DNA from: Streptomyces beigongshangae
GTDB taxonomy: Bacteria; Actinomycetota; Actinomycetes; Streptomycetales; Streptomycetaceae
DNA: 64,000 nucleotides
Assembly (NCBI RefSeq): GCF_019710745.1
Contig: NZ_JAHKJW010000035.1
Span: 12,397 to 76,396 of the forward strand
Direction of reading: 5' to 3'
The notes below the pieces were generated by a model. It was not told where the DNA came from, ran no database searches, and worked only from the letters and a program-made list of their open reading frames with translations. Positions 22,615 to 31,638 of this stretch are shown here, in pieces. Positions within the stretch are counted from its first letter, which is position 1, and each line of letters opens with the position of its first letter. A program made the translations under genes and the position numbers.

Positions 22615-24663
22615 ATGACAGAGAGCCAGACGCCGCAGGGGCGAACCGAACGGGACCGGCCGTGGCTCATGCGGACCTATGCCGGCCACTCCACCGCGGA
22701 GGCGTCCAACGAGCTGTACCGGCGCAACCTCGCCAAGGGGCAGACGGGTCTGTCGGTCGCGTTCGACCTGCCGACCCAGACCGGGTACGACCCCGACCAC
22801 GTCCTCGCCCGCGGCGAGGTCGGCCGGGTCGGCGTGCCGGTGTCGCACATCGGTGACATGCGCCGGCTGTTCCGGGACATCCCCCTGGAGCGGATGAACA
22901 CCTCGATGACCATCAACGCCACCGCCATGTGGCTGCTGGCGCTCTACCAGGTCGTCGCCGAGGAGCAGGGCGCCGACATCACCCGGCTCCAGGGCACGAC
23001 GCAGAACGACATCGTGAAGGAGTACCTGTCGCGGGGCACGCACGTCTTCCCGCCGGTGCCCTCCCTGCGTCTGACGACGGACATGATCTGCTACACGGTC
23101 AACCACCTCCCCAGGTGGAACCCGATCAACATCTGCAGCTACCACCTCCAGGAGGCGGGGGCCACCCCGGTCCAGGAGATCGCGTACGCGATGTCCACCG
23201 CGGTCGCCGTGCTGGACGCGGTGTTCGCGTCCGGGCAGATCGCCGAGGAGCGCAGGGGGGACGTGGTCGCACGCATCTCCTTCTTCGTGAACGCGGGCGT
23301 CCGCTTCGTCGAGGAGATGTGCAAGATGCGCGCCTTCGGCCGCATCTGGGACCGGATCACCCGCGAGCGGTACGGGATCGAGGACCCCCGGCACCGCCGC
23401 TTCCGGTACGGGGTGCAGGTCAACTCCCTGGGCCTGACCGAGGCCCAGCCGGAGAACAACGTCCAGCGGATCGTCCTGGAGATGCTGGCCGTGACCCTCT
23501 CCAGGGACGCCCGCGCGCGGGCCGTCCAGCTCCCCGCCTGGAACGAGGCGCTGGGGCTGCCCCGGCCCTGGGACCAGCAGTGGTCGCTGCGGATGCAGCA
23601 GGTCCTCGCCTACGAGAGCGACCTGCTGGAGTACGCGGACATCTTCGAGGGCTCGCACGTCGTGGAGGCGAAGGTCTCCCGGCTGGTCGAGGACGCGTCC
23701 GCCGAGATCGAGCGGATCGAGGAGATGGGCGGTGTGCTGGCGGCCGTCGAGTCGGGCTACCTGAAGTCGCGGCTCGTCGCGTCGCACGCCGAGCGCAGGG
23801 CCCGTATCGAGTCCGGCGAGGAGAAGATCGTCGGCGTCAACGTCTTCGAGTCGACCGAGCCGAACCCGCTGACGGCCGACCTGGACGCCGCGATCCAGAC
23901 GGTCGACCCCGAGGTCGAGGCCCGGGTGGTCGCCGCCCTCCAGGAGTGGCGCGACACCCGCTACCAGCCGCCCTTCAACCACCCGCGCCCCTGCAAGGCG
24001 CTGGAGCGGCTGAAGGAGGCGGCGAAGGGCACCGGCAACCTCATGGAGACCACCCTGGAGTGCGCCCGCGCCGGGGTGACGACCGGCGAGTGGGCGGACG
24101 CCCTGCGCGAGGTGTTCGGCGAGTTCCGCGCCCCCACCGGGGTGTCCTCCGCGCCGGTCGCGGTGACCGCCGAGGAGGGCACGCCGATGGCGCTGGTCCG
24201 CCGGAAGGCGGAGCTGACCGCGAAGGAGCTCGGGGTCGGCAAGCTCCGCTTCCTGGTGGGCAAGCCGGGCCTGGACGGTCACTCCAACGGCGCGGAGCAG
24301 ATCGCCGTACGGGCCCGTGACGCCGGGTTCGAGGTCGTCTACCAGGGCATCCGGCTGACGCCCCGGGAGATCGTGGCCGCGGCCGTCGCCGAGGACGTGC
24401 ACGGTGTCGGCCTGTCCGTGCTGTCGGGTTCGCACGCCCGGCTGGTGCCCGACGTGCTGGACCTGCTGCGCGAGGCCGGCGCCGCCGACGTCCCGGTGAT
24501 CGCCGGGGGGATCATCCCGAACGCCGACGCCGAGCGGCTGCGGGCCGCGGGAGTGGCCGCGGTCTTCACCCCGAAGGACTTCGACATCACGGGGATCATC
24601 GGCCGTATCGTCGACGAGATCCGCACAGCGAACAAGCTCGACCCTCTGGAGGTCTCCGCATGA
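22615..24663 (+). CDS. ecm: Ethylmalonyl-CoA mutase (MeaA-like), adenosylcobalamin-dependent
   Basis: 682-aa B12-dependent mutase. The substrate-binding barrel (about 1-530) starts with 'YAGHSTAEASNELYRRNLAK' and includes 'AFDLPTQTGYDPD'. A C-terminal cobalamin-binding domain (about 545-675) follows, with the base-off histidine motif DxHxxG in 'GLDGHSNGAE'. One chain carries both parts, as in Ecm. It converts ethylmalonyl-CoA to methylsuccinyl-CoA. Position 9 bp after ccr makes this assignment much more likely than methylmalonyl-CoA mutase. Its last codons overlap the next gene (ATGA). Confidence 0.92.
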   Translation: MTESQTPQGRTERDRPWLMRTYAGHSTAEASNELYRRNLAKGQTGLSVAFDLPTQTGYDPDHVLARGEVGRVGVPVSHIGDMRRLFRDIPLERMNTSMTINATAMWLLALYQVVAEEQGADITRLQGTTQNDIVKEYLSRGTHVFPPVPSLRLTTDMICYTVNHLPRWNPINICSYHLQEAGATPVQEIAYAMSTAVAVLDAVFASGQIAEERRGDVVARISFFVNAGVRFVEEMCKMRAFGRIWDRITRERYGIEDPRHRRFRYGVQVNSLGLTEAQPENNVQRIVLEMLAVTLSRDARARAVQLPAWNEALGLPRPWDQQWSLRMQQVLAYESDLLEYADIFEGSHVVEAKVSRLVEDASAEIERIEEMGGVLAAVESGYLKSRLVASHAERRARIESGEEKIVGVNVFESTEPNPLTADLDAAIQTVDPEVEARVVAALQEWRDTRYQPPFNHPRPCKALERLKEAAKGTGNLMETTLECARAGVTTGEWADALREVFGEFRAPTGVSSAPVAVTAEEGTPMALVRRKAELTAKELGVGKLRFLVGKPGLDGHSNGAEQIAVRARDAGFEVVYQGIRLTPREIVAAAVAEDVHGVGLSVLSGSHARLVPDVLDLLREAGAADVPVIAGGIIPNADAERLRAAGVAAVFTPKDFDITGIIGRIVDEIRTANKLDPLEVSA

Positions 24664-25634
24664 CCAGCCCCGCCCCCCAGGTCGACCGCCTGCGTCCGCG
24701 GCGCTCCTGCCTGGCCGTGCCCGGCTCGAACCCCCGCTTCCTGGAGAAGGCCCAGGGCCTGCCCGCCGACCAGGTCTTCCTGGACCTGGAGGACGCCTGC
24801 GCGCCGCTCGCCAAGCCCGAGGCGCGGCACACCGTCGTCAAGTTCCTCAACGAGGGCGACTGGACGGGCAAGACACGGGTCGTACGGGTGAACGACTGGA
24901 CGACCGAGTGGACGTACCGCGACGTCGTGACGGTCGTCGAGGGCGCGGGGCCGAACCTCGACTGCGTCATGCTGCCGAAGGTCCAGGACGCCCGGCAGGT
25001 GGTGGCCCTCGACCTGCTCCTGACGCAGATCGAGAAGACGATGGGCTTCGAGGTCGGCCGGATCGGCATCGAGGCGCAGATCGAGAACGCGCGCGGCCTG
25101 AACAACGTCGACGAGATCGCGGCGGCCTCCCCGCGCATCGAGACGATCATCTTCGGCCCGGCCGACTTCATGGCCTCCATCAACATGAAGTCGCTGGTGG
25201 TGGGCGAGCAGCCGCCCGGCTACCCGGCGGACGCCTACCACTACATCCTGATGAGGATCCTGATGGCCGCCCGCGCCCACGACCTCCAGGCGATCGACGG
25301 CCCCTATCTGCAGATCCGCAACGTCGACGGCTACCGCGAGGTCGCCGGACGGGCCGCCGCCCTCGGCTTCGACGGCAAGTGGGTGCTGCACCCGGGCCAG
25401 ATCGAGGCGTCCAACGAGATCTTCTCGCCGTCCCAGGAGGACTTCGACCACGCCGAGCTGATCCTGGACGCCTACGAGTACCACACGTCCGAGGCGGGCG
25501 GGAGGAAGGGCTCGGCGATGCTCGGCGACGAGATGATCGACGAGGCCAGCCGCAAGATGGCACTCGTCGTCTCGGGCAAGGGCCGGGCCGCCGGCCTGCG
25601 GCGCACCTCGAAGTTCGAAGCCCCGGAGGCCTGA
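24660..25634 (+). CDS. HpcH/HpaI-family CoA-ester lyase (malyl-CoA/methylmalyl-CoA lyase)
   Basis: 324-aa CitE-like protein. It opens with 'RPRRSCLAVPGSNPRFLEKA' and has the metal/CoA region 'DLEDACAPL', 'IEAQIENARG' with the metal-binding Glu, and 'FGPADFMAS'. In the ethylmalonyl-CoA pathway this enzyme cleaves beta-methylmalyl-CoA to glyoxylate and propionyl-CoA and can condense acetyl-CoA with glyoxylate. It overlaps the mutase gene by 4 bp and is followed 4 bp later by the MaoC gene. Confidence 0.88.
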   Translation: MTSPAPQVDRLRPRRSCLAVPGSNPRFLEKAQGLPADQVFLDLEDACAPLAKPEARHTVVKFLNEGDWTGKTRVVRVNDWTTEWTYRDVVTVVEGAGPNLDCVMLPKVQDARQVVALDLLLTQIEKTMGFEVGRIGIEAQIENARGLNNVDEIAAASPRIETIIFGPADFMASINMKSLVVGEQPPGYPADAYHYILMRILMAARAHDLQAIDGPYLQIRNVDGYREVAGRAAALGFDGKWVLHPGQIEASNEIFSPSQEDFDHAELILDAYEYHTSEAGGRKGSAMLGDEMIDEASRKMALVVSGKGRAAGLRRTSKFEAPEA

Positions 25635-25638
25635 TCCC

Positions 25639-26202
25639 ATGCGGTTCGGACGCACCTACGAGGAGTTCGAGGTCGGGGCGGTCTACAAGCACTGGCCCGG
25701 CAAGACCGTCACCGAGTACGACGACCACCTCTTCTGTCTCCTCACCATGAACCACCATCCGCTCCACCTGGACGCCAACTACGCCGGGCGCACGACGGAC
25801 TTCGGCAGGAACGTGGTGGTCGGGAACTACGTCTACTCCCTGCTGCTGGGCATGTCCGTCCCCGACGTGTCGGGCAAGGCGATCGCCAACCTGGAGGTCG
25901 AGTCGCTGAAGCACGTCGCGCCGACCTTCCACGGCGACACGGTCTACGGCGAGACGACAGTCCTCGGCAAGACGCCCTCCCGGTCGAAGGGCGACCGCGG
26001 GATCGTGCACGTGGAGACCAGGGGTTACAAGCAGGACGGCACGCTGGTCTGCGTGTTCCGCCGCAAGGTCATGGTGCCCACGGAGACGTACGTCGAGGAG
26101 CGCGGCGGCGAGCAGCCGGGCCGCCCGGAGCCCGCGGCCCTCGCGGAGAAGAAGGCCCCCGCGGAGAAGAAGGCTCCCTCGGAGAAGAAGACGGAGAAGT
26201 AG
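25639..26202 (+). CDS. MaoC-family hydratase (probable mesaconyl-CoA hydratase)
   Basis: 187-aa hot-dog fold protein. The 'DDHLFCLLTMNHHPLHLDA' block holds the catalytic Asp/His pair of MaoC dehydratases. The main domain ends at about residue 150; the last 35 residues are a charged tail with three Glu-Lys-Lys-rich repeats that probably does not fold. It should hydrate mesaconyl-C1-CoA to beta-methylmalyl-CoA, the step before the lyase encoded upstream. Only 2 bp separate it from the acyl-CoA dehydrogenase. Confidence 0.85.
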   Translation: MRFGRTYEEFEVGAVYKHWPGKTVTEYDDHLFCLLTMNHHPLHLDANYAGRTTDFGRNVVVGNYVYSLLLGMSVPDVSGKAIANLEVESLKHVAPTFHGDTVYGETTVLGKTPSRSKGDRGIVHVETRGYKQDGTLVCVFRRKVMVPTETYVEERGGEQPGRPEPAALAEKKAPAEKKAPSEKKTEK

Positions 26203-26204
26203 CC

Positions 26205-27419
26205 ATGGCGCGACTCGCCCGGACCGCCGGTCTCACCGACGTCCAGCAGGAGATCCTGTCGACCGTACGGGGCTTCGTGGACAAGGAGATCATCCCGGTC
26301 GCCACCGAACTGGAGCACCGCGACGAGTACCCGCAGGCGATCGTCGACGGCCTCCGGGAACTGGGCCTCTTCGGCCTGATGATCCCCGAGGAGTACGGGG
26401 GCCTGGGTGAGTCGCTCCTCACCTACGCGCTCTGCGTGGAGGAGATCGCACGCGGCTGGATGTCGGTGTCCGGCATCATCAACACCCACTTCATCGTGGC
26501 CTACATGATCAAGCAGCACGGCACCCCGGAGCAGAAGGAGTACTTCCTGCCCCGGATGGCGGCGGGCGAGGTGCGCGGGGCGTTCTCCATGTCGGAGCCG
26601 GCGCTCGGCTCCGACGTGTCGGCCATCACGTCGAAAGCGGTGCGGGCCGGTGACGGCGACGGCGACTATGTGCTGGACGGCCAGAAGATGTGGCTCACGA
26701 ACGGCGGCTCCTCGACGCTGGTGGCCGTCCTGGTGAAAAGTGACGAAGGACACCCGGAGGGAACCGCGCCGCACAAGTCGATGACCACGTTCCTCGTGGA
26801 GAAGGAGCCCGGTTTCGGTGAGGTGCGTCCCGGTCTGACCATCCCCGGGAAGATCGACAAAATGGGCTACAAGGGCGTCGACACCACCGAGATGATCATG
26901 GACGGGCTGCGCGTTCCGGCCGACCGGGTGCTCGGCGGCGTCACCGGCCGGGGTTTCTACCAGATGATGGACGGCGTCGAGGTGGGCCGGGTCAACGTGG
27001 CGGCGCGCGGCTGCGGCGTCGCCCAGCGCGCCTTCGAGCTGGGCGTCTCCTACGCCCAGCAGCGCCACACCTTCGGGAAGCCCATCGCCCAGCACCAGGC
27101 GATCCAGTTCAAGCTGGCCGAGATGGCCACCAAGGTCGAGGCCGCCCATGCGATGATGGTGAACGCGGCACGCAAGAAGGACTCCGGGGAGCGCAACGAC
27201 CTCGAGGCGGGGATGGCGAAGTACCTCGCCTCCGAGTACTGCAAGGAGGTCGTGGAGGACGCCTTCCGGATCCACGGCGGCTACGGATTCTCGAAGGAGT
27301 ACGAGATCGAGCGCCTCTACCGGGAGGCCCCGATGCTGCTGATCGGCGAGGGTACCGCCGAGATCCAGAAAATGATCATCGGGCGCAGGCTGCTCGAAGA
27401 GTACCGGGTGCAGGGATAG
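26205..27419 (+). CDS. Acyl-CoA dehydrogenase (probable methylsuccinyl-CoA dehydrogenase)
   Basis: 404-aa flavoprotein of the acyl-CoA dehydrogenase family. It has an N-terminal helical domain, the FAD/substrate loop 'GAFSMSEPALGSDVS' (about 126-140), 'KMWLTNGG', and the C-terminal 'IHGGYGFSKEYEIERLYRE' with 'IGEGTAEIQ'. Gene order indicates (2S)-methylsuccinyl-CoA to mesaconyl-CoA. The proteobacterial enzyme of this step is longer (about 550 aa with an N-terminal extension); the actinobacterial one is of standard length, as here. It is the last gene of the operon. Confidence 0.85.
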   Translation: MARLARTAGLTDVQQEILSTVRGFVDKEIIPVATELEHRDEYPQAIVDGLRELGLFGLMIPEEYGGLGESLLTYALCVEEIARGWMSVSGIINTHFIVAYMIKQHGTPEQKEYFLPRMAAGEVRGAFSMSEPALGSDVSAITSKAVRAGDGDGDYVLDGQKMWLTNGGSSTLVAVLVKSDEGHPEGTAPHKSMTTFLVEKEPGFGEVRPGLTIPGKIDKMGYKGVDTTEMIMDGLRVPADRVLGGVTGRGFYQMMDGVEVGRVNVAARGCGVAQRAFELGVSYAQQRHTFGKPIAQHQAIQFKLAEMATKVEAAHAMMVNAARKKDSGERNDLEAGMAKYLASEYCKEVVEDAFRIHGGYGFSKEYEIERLYREAPMLLIGEGTAEIQKMIIGRRLLEEYRVQG

Positions 27420-27500
27420 ACACACCGGTTCGGGGTACCTGCACCGAGAAGAAGATCACACCTCATCAACGCTGTTCGGACACCGACTCGACTTCCTGGC

Positions 27501-27531
27501 TTGCCCAGTTGTCGTCCGCGCCCGGTACGAT
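27501..27531 (+). promoter_or_regulatory. Possible promoter of psd-pssA
   Basis: TTGCCC (27501-27506) and TACGAT (27526-27531) are separated by 19 bp, 58 bp upstream of the psd start. The spacing is long, so this is only a candidate. Confidence 0.35.
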
Positions 27532-27588
27532 TCGGGAAAGCCGCCGTCCCCAGTCACCGTGCGGCATCATCCGCTACGAAGGTCATCC

Positions 27589-28245
27589 ATGCCCCACAGC
27601 CAAACCTCTGCACCACGCGACAGCCTGGCCGGCGTACGTCTTGCGCGCGGAGCATCGCCGTGGCTCCTCCCGACCGTCGCCACCGCAGCCCTCAGCCTGG
27701 TCCGCGCGCGCAAGTCCGGCGCCGCCAGGGCCGCGGCCGTGCCCGTCACCGCCCTGGCGGCGGGCATGCTGTGGTTCTTCCGCGACCCCGAGCGCGAGAT
27801 CGCCCAGGGCCGGGTCATCTCGCCGGCCGACGGTGTGGTGCAGAGCATCATGCCGTGGAAGGACGGACGCACCCGCGTCGCGATCTTCATGAGCCCGCTG
27901 AACGTCCACGTCAACCGTGCGCCGCTCGCCGGCACCGTGACGTCGGTCGAGCACGTCCCCGGCGGGTTCGTTCCGGCGTTCAACAAGGAGAGCGAGGACA
28001 ACGAGCGCGTCGTCTGGCACTTCGACACCGAGCTCGGTGACATCGAGATGATCCAGATCGCCGGTGCGGTGGCGCGGCGGATCGTGCCGTACATCCCGCG
28101 GGGGACGAAGGTCGAGCAGGGCGAGCGGATCGGCCTGATCCGCTTCGGTTCACGTGTCGACATCTACCTCCCCGAGGGTGTGGAGGTCGACGTGGAGGTC
28201 GGTCAGAAGACCGTGGCTGGGGTGACTCGCATTGACCGTGGTTGA
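27589..28245 (+). CDS. psd: Phosphatidylserine decarboxylase
   Basis: 218-aa proenzyme of the short (type II/archaeal-like) phosphatidylserine decarboxylases. An N-terminal hydrophobic segment (about 25-60) is followed by 'FFRDPERE', 'SPADGVVQSI', 'FMSPLNVHVNR' and the C-terminal 'RFGSRVDIYLP'. The Gly-Ser bond in the last motif is the self-cleavage site that makes the pyruvoyl group. It converts phosphatidylserine to phosphatidylethanolamine at the membrane. ATG 27589 begins the conserved region after a GGTCATCC spacer. The downstream synthase gene overlaps its stop codon by 14 bp. Confidence 0.93.
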   Translation: MPHSQTSAPRDSLAGVRLARGASPWLLPTVATAALSLVRARKSGAARAAAVPVTALAAGMLWFFRDPEREIAQGRVISPADGVVQSIMPWKDGRTRVAIFMSPLNVHVNRAPLAGTVTSVEHVPGGFVPAFNKESEDNERVVWHFDTELGDIEMIQIAGAVARRIVPYIPRGTKVEQGERIGLIRFGSRVDIYLPEGVEVDVEVGQKTVAGVTRIDRG

Positions 28246-29086
28246 TCCTGAGACACAGGCCGGCTGGGTGCCGGAGGCCGACGACCTGGACGACGAGGAG
28301 GAGATGCCCCTCTCTCTGCGCCTGTCGATAGCGGACACGCTCACGCTCGGCAATGCCACGTGCGGCTTCATGGCGGTGTACTTCACCACCACCGGCATCC
28401 TGATCCCGCACCTCACGGGCAGCCAGGAGACGGGCATGGCGCGGCACAGTGCCGCCACGGCCGTGATCCTGATCCTGTGCGCGGCGGTGTTCGACCTGTT
28501 CGACGGATTGGTGGCCCGCAAGCTGCGGTCCTCCCCCATGGGCGCGGAGCTGGACAACCTCTCCGACCTGATCAGCTTCGGTCTGGCGCCCGCGTACTTC
28601 GTGCTCGTGTACGGCATGGTCGCCGACGACGCACACCAGCGGGTGGCGGCGGTGGGGGCGATCGTGGTCCTGCTGGCCGTCGTGCTGCGGCTCGCCAGAT
28701 TCTCGTGCGTCACCGTCAAGGACGGCACGTTCCAGGGCATGCCGTCGCCGTTCGGCGCGCTGACGGTCGTCTCGATCGTGCTCCTTGAGCTGCCGTTCGT
28801 CGCCACGCTCATGGCGATCATCGGTACGGCGTGGCTCATGGTGAGCCGGGTCGAGTACCCCAAGCCGCGGGGACGGCTCGCGGGGGCGATGCTCTCCTGG
28901 ATCGTGCTCAGCATGGCGCTGCTGGCCGCCTGGGCCTTCGACGCGCCCGGTGGGCAGCTGCTGCTGCAGACCGGCTGTGCGCTCCAGCTGGTGATGGGGG
29001 CGGTCATTCCCCTCTTCGCCACGGCCCGGAGGGTCAACAATTTCCGTGACAACCGGCGCGAGGCGCGGGCCGCGCAGCTGCCGTAG
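28232..29086 (+). CDS. pssA: CDP-diacylglycerol-serine O-phosphatidyltransferase
   Basis: 284-aa membrane protein with the CDP-alcohol phosphatidyltransferase signature D-x2-DG-x2-AR-x8-G-x3-D-x3-D, seen as 'DLFDGLVARKLRSSPMGAEL' followed by 'DNLSD'. About seven to eight hydrophobic helices surround it. It makes phosphatidylserine, the substrate of the decarboxylase encoded just upstream. The start is TTG at 28232 inside the psd reading frame, so the two genes are translationally coupled. An acidic N-terminal stretch (Asp/Glu-rich, residues 13-24) precedes the first helix. Confidence 0.92.
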   Translation: MTVVDPETQAGWVPEADDLDDEEEMPLSLRLSIADTLTLGNATCGFMAVYFTTTGILIPHLTGSQETGMARHSAATAVILILCAAVFDLFDGLVARKLRSSPMGAELDNLSDLISFGLAPAYFVLVYGMVADDAHQRVAAVGAIVVLLAVVLRLARFSCVTVKDGTFQGMPSPFGALTVVSIVLLELPFVATLMAIIGTAWLMVSRVEYPKPRGRLAGAMLSWIVLSMALLAAWAFDAPGGQLLLQTGCALQLVMGAVIPLFATARRVNNFRDNRREARAAQLP

Positions 29087-29097
29087 CGGTTCTTCGT

Positions 29098-29137
29098 GGG
29101 AAGGGCCCCGAACCTGGTGTGGTTCGGGGCCCTTCCC
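29098..29137. terminator. Terminator between pssA and the ABC transporter genes
   Basis: Perfect 16-bp inverted repeat (29098-29113 and 29122-29137) with an 8-nt loop. It lies between convergent operons and can serve both. Confidence 0.9.
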
Positions 29138-29218
29138 CTGTGCGTGTCGGAGTGCGGGTGCGTGGGGGCCGCTCGCGCAGTTCCCCGCACCCCTGAGGGG
29201 CACTCCTCAGGGGCCCCC

Positions 29219-30511
29219 TCAGGGAGCGGTCGGGGTGTACGCCTCCGCCGCCGTCGAGGCCGCCGCCTCCTGGACCACCTTCATACCGCCCGTGACCGAC
29301 TTGTCGGGCTGCAGGATGACGCTCTCCTTCGAGGAGGACGCCTCGGGGTCGGTGAAGTCCTGCGCGACGCCGAAGCCCGTGTCCAGGGCGTCGATGGTGA
29401 GCAGGGCCTTGCCCACGCCCTCGCGGGTCAGGTCCTTGCTCTTGCACGCCTTCTTCAGGGCCTCGCCGAACGCGGAGGCGGCCGTCCAGCCGGCGACCAC
29501 GCCGTTGTCGAGGGTGGCCTTCGGATACGCCTTCCGGTAGTCGGCCACCAGCTTCTCGGCCGCCGGGGTGTCCGCGCCGATGGGCAGCGAGGGCGAGGCC
29601 ACGTAGTAGTTCTTCATCAGCGCAGGACCCGCCTGGGTGGCGAGCAGCTGCGGCGCGAAGGCCGAGTTGTTGCCGATGACCGGCACGTCGAAGCCGCCGG
29701 CGGCGGCGACACCGACCAGGGAGGCCGCCTGGCGCGGGCCCGCGCTGATCACGACCGCCTTGACGCCGGCCTTCTTCAGGGCGGCGACCTGCGCGGTCAT
29801 GTCGTTGTCGGTCGGTTTGATCTTCTGCTCGACGACGGTCAGCCCGGCTTGCCTCGCGATGTGCTTCGAGCCCAGCAGCGCGCTCTCGCCGTAGTCGCCC
29901 TCGAAGTACACGTGCCCGATCCGGTCGCCCTTCCCGATCCCCTTCTCCTTCATCAGGAAGTCGACGGCGTTGATCGTCTCGATGTCGTACGTGGACCCGA
30001 TGACCCGGATGTACGGACTGCCGAGCAGCTCGGAGGACCACCCCTGCGGCAGGACCAGGGCCTTGTCCTGCCCGTCGATGCGCGGTTTGGCCGCGGCGAC
30101 GAAGGGCGAGCCGATGAACTGGGAGAACCCGAGCACCTTCGGCGCCAGCTCCGTGTACCCGGAGAGGGCCTTCTGCGGGTCGTAGCCGTGGTCGCGGACG
30201 GTGAGCTCGACCTTGTGGCCGCACACGCCCCCGTCGGCGTTGAGCTGCTTCACATAGAGCTGCTGGGCCTGGGTGACGCTCTTGCCGAGCGTCGCGTAGA
30301 CCCCCGTCATGTCGGTGAGGGCGCCCAGCGCGATGGTCCTGCCGGAGATCCCCTGGCCGGTCTTCACCTCTCCCGCGGCGGCGTCGCCCTTCTCGCCGTC
30401 CCCGTCGTCCTTGGCCTTGGAGCTGCAGCCGGACAGCAGCAGCAGCGCCGCCAGCGCCCCGGCGGCCACCCTGGCCGCGCCCCTTTTACCCGTAGTGCCC
30501 GTCGTGCTCAT
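29219..30511 (-). CDS. ABC transporter substrate-binding lipoprotein (branched-chain amino acid type)
   Basis: 430-aa periplasmic-binding-protein-like lipoprotein. The signal peptide ends in the lipobox 'LLLSGC' (Cys about 29), followed by a Lys/Asp/Gly-rich linker. The mature part has the Peripla_BP_6 fold of LivJ-like receptors ('IALGALTDMTGVYATLG', 'VSAGPRQAASLVGVAAAGG'). It captures an amino acid, amide or related small molecule outside the cell. It is the last gene of the operon; its start overlaps the permease stop by 4 bp (ATGA). The ligand cannot be fixed, though the PucR regulator nearby points to nitrogen compounds. Confidence 0.88.
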   Translation of the reverse strand: MSTTGTTGKRGAARVAAGALAALLLLSGCSSKAKDDGDGEKGDAAAGEVKTGQGISGRTIALGALTDMTGVYATLGKSVTQAQQLYVKQLNADGGVCGHKVELTVRDHGYDPQKALSGYTELAPKVLGFSQFIGSPFVAAAKPRIDGQDKALVLPQGWSSELLGSPYIRVIGSTYDIETINAVDFLMKEKGIGKGDRIGHVYFEGDYGESALLGSKHIARQAGLTVVEQKIKPTDNDMTAQVAALKKAGVKAVVISAGPRQAASLVGVAAAGGFDVPVIGNNSAFAPQLLATQAGPALMKNYYVASPSLPIGADTPAAEKLVADYRKAYPKATLDNGVVAGWTAASAFGEALKKACKSKDLTREGVGKALLTIDALDTGFGVAQDFTDPEASSSKESVILQPDKSVTGGMKVVQEAAASTAAEAYTPTAP

Positions 30512-31638
30512 CGTTTCTCCCCTGGATCGGTCCTGAAGCGTCGCCCGGCGGCCACCCTGACCAGGCCGCCGGGCAGGAAGAGCACCACCGCGACCACGGC
30601 GGCGCCATAGAGGTACCGGGATGCCTCGCCCGGTGCGACCCCGCCCGTGCCGGGGGCGGAGACCAGGGGCAGCGCGTCGCTGTAGCGGGTCAGCAGCTGC
30701 GGCAGCACGGAGACGAAGACCGCTCCGATCACCGCCCCCGAGACGGAGCCGAGCCCGCCGATGACGATCATGGCGAGGTATTCGAGCGACAGCGTGATGC
30801 CGAAGTAGTCCGGCACCGTCCGCTGGAAGACCAGGGCGAGCAGGACGCCCGCGAGGCCCGCGTACATCGAGGACAGGACGAAGACGGCGGCCCGGTAGCG
30901 GGCCACGGGGACCCCGATGACGCCGGCCGCGATGCGGTGGTCGCGGATCGCGTTCATGGCGCGTCCGGGGCGCCCGCGCAGCACCCCCCGGGCGAAGAGC
31001 CCGCAGCCCAGGAGCAGGACGAGTCCCGCGTACCAGAGCTTCTCCGCGGAGCCGAAGGGGACGTTCGCGACGAGGAGCTCCCGGTCGTCGAAGGTCAGCC
31101 CGAACAGGCTCAGGGGCGGTACGTCGCGACCGTTGAAGCCGCCGGTGAGGTCGCGGGCGTTGAACAGCACGTGCTGGCCGATGAAGATCAGTGCGAGCGT
31201 GGCGATGCCCAGGTAGGCGCCGCGCAGGCGTCCGGCGATGGGGCTGAAGAGACCACCCGCCAGACCCGAGAGCAGGACGGCGAGGACGGCCGCGAGCCAG
31301 GTCGGCAGGCCGAGGCCGGTCAGCCCGTCACCGCCCTCGGCGGCGAACACGCAGTAGCCGTACGCGCCGATCGCGAGGAAGAAGGCGTGCCCCATGGAGA
31401 GCTGGCCCGTGGAGCCGGTGAGGAGGTTGATCCCGATCGCGCCGATCGCCGCGGCCATCGCGAACAGGCCGGCCTGGAGCCAGAACCGGTCCAGGTAGAA
31501 GGGCAGGACCAGCAGCAGGAGGCCGCCGCCGGCCCAGAGGTACGTACGCGTGCGGGGAGCGAGCCGTGGCGGGCGGACGGGGGCCTCGGACAGGGGTGCC
31601 CGCGAGACGGGGGCCTCGGACACGGGTGCTTCAGACAC
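30508..31638 (-). CDS. Branched-chain amino acid-type ABC permease (LivM-like)
   Basis: 376-aa inner-membrane permease with about nine to ten hydrophobic helices and the LivM landmarks 'GINLLTGSTGQLSMGHAFF' and 'AMIVIGGLGSVSGAVIGA'. The N-terminus is odd: the first about 25 residues contain four near-copies of 'Ser-Glu-Ala-Pro-Val', probably an unstructured tail or a late start. Start GTG 31638 overlaps the end of the second permease gene by 8 bp. Confidence 0.88.
   Translation of the reverse strand: MSEAPVSEAPVSRAPLSEAPVRPPRLAPRTRTYLWAGGGLLLLVLPFYLDRFWLQAGLFAMAAAIGAIGINLLTGSTGQLSMGHAFFLAIGAYGYCVFAAEGGDGLTGLGLPTWLAAVLAVLLSGLAGGLFSPIAGRLRGAYLGIATLALIFIGQHVLFNARDLTGGFNGRDVPPLSLFGLTFDDRELLVANVPFGSAEKLWYAGLVLLLGCGLFARGVLRGRPGRAMNAIRDHRIAAGVIGVPVARYRAAVFVLSSMYAGLAGVLLALVFQRTVPDYFGITLSLEYLAMIVIGGLGSVSGAVIGAVFVSVLPQLLTRYSDALPLVSAPGTGGVAPGEASRYLYGAAVVAVVLFLPGGLVRVAAGRRFRTDPGEKR

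Noticed and set aside
21457..24435. 992-codon minus-strand open frame opposite ccr and ecm
   Set aside because: Shadow frame of two well-recognised plus-strand genes; no domain and biased composition.
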